NCBI GenBank assembly: GCA_035540495.1
Contig: DATLGL010000029.1
Location: forward strand, 179,801 to 243,800
Length of the DNA stretch: 64,000 nucleotides
Direction: 5' to 3'
Source: DASVEG01 sp035540495
GTDB taxonomy: Bacteria; Actinomycetota; Acidimicrobiia; Acidimicrobiales; CADCTF01
The position numbers and the translations under genes were made by a program. A model generated the notes under the pieces. The model searched no databases and was not told where the DNA came from. It was given only the letters and a program-made list of their open reading frames with translations. This document shows, piece after piece, positions 58,419 to 64,000 of this stretch (positions are counted from its first letter, which is position 1; every line of letters begins with the position of its first letter).

Positions 58419-60092
58419 ATGCAACAGGCGGTGTGGGAGAAGCCCGGTCCGGGCACGTGGCTGCTCGACTCGTCGCACGCCGGCCCTGCACCCGGGCCCA
58501 TCCTCCGTGAGCTCTACGAGACGAGCCTCGAGCGCGGGATGAGCGACGGGTTCGCCGTCTTCGGCTCTCCGTTGAAGACGATGGAGATGCGGTTCGTGAA
58601 CGGCAAGTTCTACCGACGCCTGGTGCCGCTGGTGGGTGGCGGGCGCGACCTCCCGCCACCGCCGACGCCCGTCCTGTGGCTCGCGAGCCGGATCCACCCG
58701 GAGTTCCGCAGGCAGGAGCGCCGAGCGAAGGAGAGCTTCGCCGTCAAGCGCTGGCGCGACGAGCTGGCCCGCTGGGAGAACGAGTGGAAGCCCGAGATCA
58801 CGAAGCAGAACCTCGAGTTCTCGGACGTCGACGTCGCCGCGCTCGACGACGCGGCGCTCGCCTCGCACCTCCGCGACCTCTACGACCACCTCCGGGCGAC
58901 CGTCAGGTTGCACTTCCGGCTGCACGTGTCGGACATGGGGCCGCTCGGGAACCTGATGGTGCACCTCGAGCAGTGGGGCCTCAGTCGAGCCGACACCTTC
59001 CGCGCCCTCGTCGCGGCCTCGCCCGCCACCAGGGCCCCGGCGCGCCAGCTCGCCCATCTCGCTGACGAGCTGGCGCGGGCAGGTGTCGACGAGACCGGGA
59101 TCTCCAGCCTCGACGCCGTGCGGGCCGCTTCGCCAGAGTGCGCGTCGCTCCTCGACGAGTACCTACGCCACCACGGGTGGCGGATGACGACGGGGTACGA
59201 CCTCGAAGACCGCACCCTCGTCGAGATCCCGAACGCGATCGTCTCGACGATCCGAGCAGCGCTGGCCAAGCGAGCCGCCGGTGCGGGCGAAGCCGAATCC
59301 GATGCGCGCACCAGTGAGCGGGAACGGCTCGCGCTGCGAGCAGAGGTGCCGCCGGAGCACTGCGACGCCTTCGACGATCTCGTCGAGGATGCCCGCCTCT
59401 GCTACGGCCTGCGTGACGAGAACGGGCCGATCACCTACGAGTGGCCCGCCGGGCTCCTTCGGCGTGCGCTGCTCGAAGCCGGCCGCCGGCTCGCCTCCAC
59501 CGGCGTGATCTCGGCCGACGGGCGCATCTTCGAGCTGAGCGTCGACGAGATCGCCGGACTGCTCACGGGCGCCACCACTCCCACCTCCGAGGAGGTCGAG
59601 GAGCGGGCGAAGGAGCGGGCGTGGTGGGCGTCGCTCGAGGCGCCCGAGCGACTCGGTCCCGAGGAAGCGCCGCCGCCGGTGGACGCGCTTCCGCCGAACC
59701 TCGCGCGTCTGACCCGGATCGTCCTCACCGTCGTCAGTGCGCTCGAGGCGGATCGGGACGCGGCCGCGCTCACCGGGATCGGCATCGGCACCGAGGCCTA
59801 CACCGGGACGGCGCGGATCGTCCGCGACGCGTCCGAGGCGTTCGACGTCGTCGAGCCCGGAGACGTGATCGTGACGCCCTACACGGCGCCGACCTACAAC
59901 GCAGTTCTCGCCATGGCCGGCGCGGTGGTCACCGAAGAGGGTGGTCTGCTGTGCCACGCGGCCGTCATCGCACGCGAGCTCGGCTTGCCTGCCGTGATCG
60001 GGGCGAATTCGGCCATGGATCGCATCCCCGATGGCGCCACCGTCCAGGTCGATCCCGTCGCCGGTCGCGTGACCGTGGTCAGCGTCAGCTGA
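58419..60092 (+). CDS. PEP-utilising-enzyme mobile-domain protein lacking the ATP-grasp domain
   Basis: This 557-residue protein ends in a phosphohistidine swivel domain (about 455-557) with GGLLCHAAVIARELGLPAV, phospho-acceptor His near 513. The N-terminal 440 residues are helical (RRLVPLVGGGRDLPPPPT, LRATVRLHFRLHVSDMGPLG) and do not show the ATP-grasp or PEP-binding TIM-barrel motifs of PEP synthase or rifampin phosphotransferase. It therefore has an incomplete phosphotransfer machine or relies on a partner. AGGAGG lies two bases before ATG 58419 (AAGGAG is 13 bases upstream). Confidence 0.78.
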   Translation: MQQAVWEKPGPGTWLLDSSHAGPAPGPILRELYETSLERGMSDGFAVFGSPLKTMEMRFVNGKFYRRLVPLVGGGRDLPPPPTPVLWLASRIHPEFRRQERRAKESFAVKRWRDELARWENEWKPEITKQNLEFSDVDVAALDDAALASHLRDLYDHLRATVRLHFRLHVSDMGPLGNLMVHLEQWGLSRADTFRALVAASPATRAPARQLAHLADELARAGVDETGISSLDAVRAASPECASLLDEYLRHHGWRMTTGYDLEDRTLVEIPNAIVSTIRAALAKRAAGAGEAESDARTSERERLALRAEVPPEHCDAFDDLVEDARLCYGLRDENGPITYEWPAGLLRRALLEAGRRLASTGVISADGRIFELSVDEIAGLLTGATTPTSEEVEERAKERAWWASLEAPERLGPEEAPPPVDALPPNLARLTRIVLTVVSALEADRDAAALTGIGIGTEAYTGTARIVRDASEAFDVVEPGDVIVTPYTAPTYNAVLAMAGAVVTEEGGLLCHAAVIARELGLPAVIGANSAMDRIPDGATVQVDPVAGRVTVVSVS

Positions 60093-61482
60093 CCGGAGGC
60101 GCGACGTAGGTCCAGTCGGGCTGCTTCCGGTAGTGGCTCTCGTCGTACACCGCCACGCCGTCGCGGATGTCGACGACCTTCGGCAGAGGGATCGGCTTCG
60201 GGCGCGGGCACCTGCCGCTCGCGATGTGATCTGCGAACTCCTCCGGGAAGGCGCGCAGCACGCTGGCCACGGTCTCCCGCTCCTCGACGGCGAGGTAGCA
60301 GCGATTCCCATCGGTGACCCGATCGAGCCAGTAGCGGAGGTCGTCGATGTGGCGATCGCTACCGGCTGCTGCCTCGATGTCGCGAAGCCGGTCGGTGATC
60401 TCGCCCGACCCCCGCTTGCACGGCGGGCACTGGCCGCACGACTCGACGTACAGGAAGCGTGAGATCTGGCGGACGGCTTCCACCATGCACGCCTCCTCGT
60501 CGAGCACGAAGAACCCCGCAGCACCGAGGCCGGTGCCTGCCGCCGCGAACGTCTCGTAGGCGAGGGGGGTGTCGAGGAGGTCGGCTGTCACCACCGGGTT
60601 CGCCACGCCGGAGAACGCGGCTTTGAAGCTGCCGCCGAGAGGACCATTGGCGATCTCCTCCATCGCCTCCCGCAACGTCGTTCCCATCGCGACTTCGCCG
60701 ACGGCCGCACGTGCCACGTCGCCGACGAAGGTGCAGACGATCGTGCCGGGCGATTCGGCGGTGCCATGCTCACGGAACCAGGCCGCGCCGTTCGTGAGGA
60801 TGCCCGGCACGTGAGCGAGCGTCTCGACGTTGTTGACGAGCGTCGGGTTCGACTCCTGGATGCCTCGCGCGCGGTCGTCGACGGTGGTCGCGGCCCACCC
60901 GGTCTGGGGTGCGGACGCGAAGAGGCCGTGCTGGTACGGCGGCAGGAGGCGGGGGAGCGGAGCGTTGCCCTCCACCACCTCCAAGAGCGCCTTCTCCTCG
61001 CCGAAGAGGTACTCGTCGGGCCCGTGCACGATCGAGATCGTGCAGTCGGTGCACAGGCCGGCCGACTGCATCTCGGTGATCGCCCGGGTGAGCGCGTCGA
61101 TCTCCTGGGTGAACGACGCCTTCACCGCGATGTATGCGCCCTCTGCGCCGATCGTGTGCGCGGCGACGATCAGGCCCTCGACGACGGCGTACGGGTTGGT
61201 GCGCAGGATCGTGCGGTCCTTGAACGTCGCGGGCTCGCCCTCGGCACCGTTGCAGACGACGAACCGGCGCCTGCCCGGCTCGTTGCGGACTCCCGTCCAC
61301 TTCGCACCCGTCGGGAAGCCGCCGCCGCCCCGGCCGCGAAGACCAGAGGCCCGCAGCTCCTCCAGGACCCCGAGCGGGCCCAGCTCCACCGCCCGCTCGA
61401 TAGCCGCTCCGCCACCGGCTCGCTCTCGGTACTCGTCGAAGGAGGCGACGGGCGACGAAGGAAGGACGCGCTCGACCCTCAT
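60085..61482 (-). CDS. NuoF-like NADH dehydrogenase subunit (orphan)
   Basis: This 465-residue flavoprotein has SGLRGRGGGGFPTGAKWTG for NADH/FMN, CNGAEGEPATFKDRTIL and the cluster site ESCGQCPPCKRG with a later GNRC. These match NuoF/HoxF/FdhF-type subunits. No NuoE, NuoG or other complex I genes are nearby, so it may serve a formate-dehydrogenase-like or other NAD-linked complex encoded elsewhere, or be a diverged solo enzyme. Its end overlaps the convergent swivel-domain gene by eight bases. Confidence 0.85.
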   Translation of the reverse strand: MRVERVLPSSPVASFDEYRERAGGGAAIERAVELGPLGVLEELRASGLRGRGGGGFPTGAKWTGVRNEPGRRRFVVCNGAEGEPATFKDRTILRTNPYAVVEGLIVAAHTIGAEGAYIAVKASFTQEIDALTRAITEMQSAGLCTDCTISIVHGPDEYLFGEEKALLEVVEGNAPLPRLLPPYQHGLFASAPQTGWAATTVDDRARGIQESNPTLVNNVETLAHVPGILTNGAAWFREHGTAESPGTIVCTFVGDVARAAVGEVAMGTTLREAMEEIANGPLGGSFKAAFSGVANPVVTADLLDTPLAYETFAAAGTGLGAAGFFVLDEEACMVEAVRQISRFLYVESCGQCPPCKRGSGEITDRLRDIEAAAGSDRHIDDLRYWLDRVTDGNRCYLAVEERETVASVLRAFPEEFADHIASGRCPRPKPIPLPKVVDIRDGVAVYDESHYRKQPDWTYVAPPVS

Positions 61483-61531
61483 GACGTACTGCTACCCGTG
61501 GGCGCGCGCCACGACGCAGACTGTCGTGCCG

Positions 61532-62425
61532 ATGCCGCCGTCGAACATGCCAGGCGCGGAGGTGGCGGTCGACGTCGAGCTGGCCCGGGCGTTGGTCGCC
61601 GCGCAGTTCCCCGCGCTGGCGGAGCTCTCGATCACGCCCGTCGCGCACGGCTGGGACAACGTCGTGTTCCGGTTGGGCGAGGCGCTGAGCATCCGGCTGC
61701 CTCGACGGTCGGCCGGCGCCGTGCTGATCGAGCACGAGCAGCGGTGGCTTCCCGAGCTCGCGGCGCGCCTTCCGTTGCCGGTACCTGCACCGGTGCACGT
61801 GGGCGTGCCAGCCGACGGGTACCCGTGGCGCTGGAGCATCTGCCCTTGGCTCGACGGCGAGCCCGCCGCGCTGTCGCCGCCGCACGACCTGTTCGATGCC
61901 GCGCGACGCCTCGCCGCGTTCCTGCAGGCGCTCCACCACCCGGCGCCTGCGGATGCACCCGACAACCCGGTGCGCGGCGTGCCGGTCGCCGCCCGTCACG
62001 AATCGTGGGTTGCTGCACTCAGGTCGCTGGGCGACGACGTCGGGACCGATCAGATACTCGTGCTCTGGGACCGCGCCCTTGCTGCGCCCGTGTGGAACAG
62101 GCGCCCGGTGTGGATCCACGGCGACCTCCACCCCGCGAACGTGCTCGTCGACGGCGGGCGGCTGAGCGCGGTGATCGACTTCGGCGACATCGCGAAGGGC
62201 GACCCCGCCAGCGACCTCGCGTCCGCGTGGATGCTCCTCGACTCGTCGGCGCGTCGTGTGCTTCGCGAGCTCACCAGCTACGACGACGCCACCTGGGTTC
62301 GAGCGCACGCATGGGCTGCAGGGCTCGGCGTCGTGATGCTCGCCAACTCGGCGGACAACGCGGTGATCCACACGATCGGCGAGCGTGCGCTTGCCGCAGC
62401 GCTCGCCGACCTCGCGGAGCCGTGA
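61532..62425 (+). CDS. Aminoglycoside-phosphotransferase-like kinase
   Basis: This 297-residue protein has the APH/choline-kinase catalytic loop VWIHGDLHPANVLVDGG with HGDxxxxN, then AVIDFGDIAKGDPASDLA for metal binding. The start is uncertain: ATG 61532, 61547 or the upstream ATG 61481 beside the divergent NuoF-like start. It phosphorylates a small-molecule hydroxyl; substrate unknown. Not evidence of clinical antibiotic resistance. Confidence 0.82.
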   Translation: MPPSNMPGAEVAVDVELARALVAAQFPALAELSITPVAHGWDNVVFRLGEALSIRLPRRSAGAVLIEHEQRWLPELAARLPLPVPAPVHVGVPADGYPWRWSICPWLDGEPAALSPPHDLFDAARRLAAFLQALHHPAPADAPDNPVRGVPVAARHESWVAALRSLGDDVGTDQILVLWDRALAAPVWNRRPVWIHGDLHPANVLVDGGRLSAVIDFGDIAKGDPASDLASAWMLLDSSARRVLRELTSYDDATWVRAHAWAAGLGVVMLANSADNAVIHTIGERALAAALADLAEP

Positions 62426-62426
62426 A

Positions 62427-63587
62427 CTACGGGACGACGTTCGTGAGCACGAGGGTGCCCGACGCGGCGAACATGCCGCCGACGCCGTGGGCGACGGAGA
62501 CCTCCACCCCGTCCACCTGCGCGGAGGCGGTGCCCCGCAGCTGACGCACCGACTCCTGGATGGCGAACATGCCGTACATCCCGGTGTGGGTGTACGACAG
62601 GCCGCCGCCGTTGGTGTTGAGCGGGAGCTTCCCGCCCGGCGACGTGTTGCCCTCCTCGATGAACGCGCCGGCCTCGCCCCGACCGACGAAGCCGAGGTCC
62701 TCGAGCCCGTAGATCGGCAGGTGGGCGAAGGCGTCGTAGATCATCAGGTGGTCGACGTCGGCGTGGGTGATGCCCGCCTCCTCGAACGCCTTGCGGCTCG
62801 CGATGCGGAACGCGGTCGACGACGTCATGTCGTACATCTGCGACACCATCGGCGTCTCGCACGACTCGCCGGTGCCGAGGATGAACACGGGCTTCTGGGG
62901 CAGGTCCATCGACTTCGCGCGCTCGGCCGACGTGACGATGAGCGCGCCGCCGCCGTCGGTCACGAGGCAGCACTCGAGCAGGTGCATCGGGTAGGCGACC
63001 ATGCGCGAGTTGAAGACGTCGTCGACCGTGATGAGGTCGCGCATCATCGCTCGCGGCACCTGCGACGACCACTTGCGCTGGGCCACCGCCACCGACGCCA
63101 GCTGCTCGTGCGTGGTGCCGGTGTCCTTCATGTACCGGAGGACGCCCATCGGGAACATCGTGGGCGGCCCGACCGGTCCGTACGGCATCTCGAACTGGGC
63201 CTGGAGCGACGCGCCCCCCATGCCCCATCCGCCGACGCCGACGCGCGACTTGCCGGACTCGCCGTGGGTGACGAGCACGACCTCGCACATGCCGGCCGCG
63301 ATCGCCGCCGCGGCGTGGCGCACGTGGAGCATGAACGAGCACCCGCCGACCCCCGTGCCGTCGACGTACTTCGGCTTGATGCCGAGGTAGTGGGCGACGG
63401 CGACGGGACTCTCGCCCGCGCAGGCGATGCCGTCGATGTCGTCCTTCGAGATCCCGCAGTCGAGGATCGCGTTGCGCGCCGCGTCGGCGTGGAGCGCGAT
63501 CGGGCTCTTGTCGGGGATGCGTCCGATCTCGGTCGTCTCGGCCGCGCCGATGATCGCGATGTTGTTCTTCACCGAGGTGATGCTCAC
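62427..63587 (-). CDS. Thiolase-fold acetyl-CoA acetyltransferase/lipid-transfer-like protein
   Basis: This 386-residue protein has the thiolase fold: AIIGAAETTEIGRIPDKSP, CSFMLHVRHAAAAIAAG at the nucleophile helix, DAFAHLPIYGLED, and C-terminal SYTHTGMYGMFAIQE with VAHGVGGMF. Strict thiolase Cys motifs are altered, as in sterol-carrier Ltp-type proteins that act in side-chain cleavage with a DUF35 partner. Such a DUF35 protein overlaps its start by four bases. Confidence 0.85.
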   Translation of the reverse strand: MSITSVKNNIAIIGAAETTEIGRIPDKSPIALHADAARNAILDCGISKDDIDGIACAGESPVAVAHYLGIKPKYVDGTGVGGCSFMLHVRHAAAAIAAGMCEVVLVTHGESGKSRVGVGGWGMGGASLQAQFEMPYGPVGPPTMFPMGVLRYMKDTGTTHEQLASVAVAQRKWSSQVPRAMMRDLITVDDVFNSRMVAYPMHLLECCLVTDGGGALIVTSAERAKSMDLPQKPVFILGTGESCETPMVSQMYDMTSSTAFRIASRKAFEEAGITHADVDHLMIYDAFAHLPIYGLEDLGFVGRGEAGAFIEEGNTSPGGKLPLNTNGGGLSYTHTGMYGMFAIQESVRQLRGTASAQVDGVEVSVAHGVGGMFAASGTLVLTNVVP

Positions 63588-64000
63588 GACGCGCCTCCCG
63601 CACCGGCGCCGGCGGGTTCGAACACCGGCACCGCGACGTCGTCGCGCTGCTCGAACGTCACCTGCACCGGCATGTCGAGCACCAGGTTCTCCGGCGTGTT
63701 CTCGATGCCGACGATGTTGGTCATCATCCGCGGGCCCTCTTCGAGCTCGACGACCGCGATCGCATACGGCTCCGTCCACCCAGGTGCGGGTCGATGGTTG
63801 ATGACGTACGTGTGCAGCGTGCCGCGGCCGCTCACCGGCTCCCAGACGACGTCGTCGCTCAGGCAGCGGGGGCAGAAGATGCGAGGCGGGAAGTAGTGGG
63901 CGTCGCAGGGCCGGCAGCGCTGGAGGCGCAGCTCGCCGGCGGCGGTGCCGTCCCAGAACGGCTGCGTCTCCGGCGTCGCGCGCGGCACGGGCTTCGGGGG
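63584..64000 (-). CDS. DUF35 zinc-ribbon/OB-fold acyl-CoA-associated protein (5' end may run off the window)
   Basis: This gene ends at 63584. Residues CRPCDAHYFPPRIFCPRC form the rubredoxin-like zinc ribbon (four cysteines), followed by an OB-fold. GTG 63988 gives 134 residues, but the frame stays open to the edge (PPKP before VPRATPETQPFWDG), and family members usually start a few residues further upstream. The start therefore probably lies outside. Paired with the thiolase it resembles sterol side-chain enzymes (ChsH2/Ltp2 type). Confidence 0.8.
   Translation of the reverse strand, partial: PPKPVPRATPETQPFWDGTAAGELRLQRCRPCDAHYFPPRIFCPRCLSDDVVWEPVSGRGTLHTYVINHRPAPGWTEPYAIAVVELEEGPRMMTNIVGIENTPENLVLDMPVQVTFEQRDDVAVPVFEPAGAGAGGAS

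Noticed and set aside
61532..62425. Antibiotic-resistance aminoglycoside phosphotransferase
   Set aside because: The HGDxxxxN loop is shared by many small-molecule kinases; nothing shows aminoglycoside specificity.
1..64000. tRNA, rRNA, insertion sequence or prophage genes
   Set aside because: None of the intergenic gaps contains a cloverleaf, rRNA or transposase-like sequence that I could recognise; gaps are mostly under 200 bases.

Overview
This window is high-GC, densely packed actinobacterial chromosome. Markers of that phylum include a WhiB regulator with four cysteines, a DUF3107 protein, the DUF3090 / SCO1664-family / MSMEG_4193-type phosphomutase trio, a DosR-like response regulator, an F420-type FrhB/FdhB oxidoreductase and a PdtaS-type kinase next to whiB. 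The abundance of acyl-CoA dehydrogenases, a steroid-type P450, leaderless-looking starts and secreted GYW/DGG/FTFG-repeat proteins suggests the class Acidimicrobiia (an Ilumatobacter-like organism). That placement is inference. I see no phage, insertion sequence, CRISPR array, tRNA or rRNA.

Layout. 1-2.4 kb: DUF3107 and a Get3/ArsA-like ATPase pair. 2.4-6.4 kb: a 1235-residue secreted protein with RTX-type calcium-binding repeats and a C-terminal 42-residue-repeat domain, plus a decayed tail fragment of the same family. 6.5-12.2 kb: regulation and lipid genes (PHP phosphatase, PdtaS-like kinase, WhiB, GDPD, diacylglycerol kinase, SigB/F/G-type sigma factor with an RsbW-like partner). 12.3-14.0 kb: etfB-etfA. 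14.1-18.0 kb: the SCO1664/DUF3090/phosphomutase trio, family 5 uracil-DNA glycosylase, TauE-like exporter and DinB-like protein. 18.1-20.9 kb: two more secreted 42-residue-repeat proteins. 21.0-24.1 kb: a redox cluster (FrhB-like, PPOx-like, DosR-like regulator, hemerythrin-like). 24.1-28.2 kb: DNA/RNA maintenance (Fpg/Nei, RNase Z, nucleotidyltransferase, Ku) and a tiny secreted two-cysteine peptide.

28.3-39.1 kb: a fused double ABC exporter, LysE exporter, RsgA, TesB thioesterase, serine hydrolase, triple-PAS kinase, ketopantoate-reductase-like protein and AlkB-like oxygenase. 39.2-43.9 kb: lipid and steroid-type metabolism (patatin, acyl-CoA dehydrogenase, CYP125-like P450, 2OG oxygenase). 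43.9-51.6 kb: response regulator, membrane protein, DEAD helicase, cold-shock protein, beta-lactamase-fold hydrolase, small membrane/PAS proteins and a glutathionyl-hydroquinone-reductase-like enzyme. 51.8-54.3 kb: a three-gene ABC-2 exporter operon. 54.3-64.0 kb: more catabolism (Baeyer-Villiger-type monooxygenase, acyl-CoA dehydrogenase, DUF2236 protein, an orphan phosphohistidine swivel protein, an orphan NuoF-like subunit, an APH-like kinase, and a thiolase/DUF35 pair running off the right edge).

Taken together, the catabolic genes (P450, BVMO, two acyl-CoA dehydrogenases, thiolase/DUF35, TesB, ETF) suggest oxidation of sterol-like or branched lipids, with ETF as the likely electron acceptor for the dehydrogenases. 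The most unusual element is the 42-residue-repeat family: three genes, each with exactly six repeats, plus one decayed copy, which I read as six-bladed secreted propellers.
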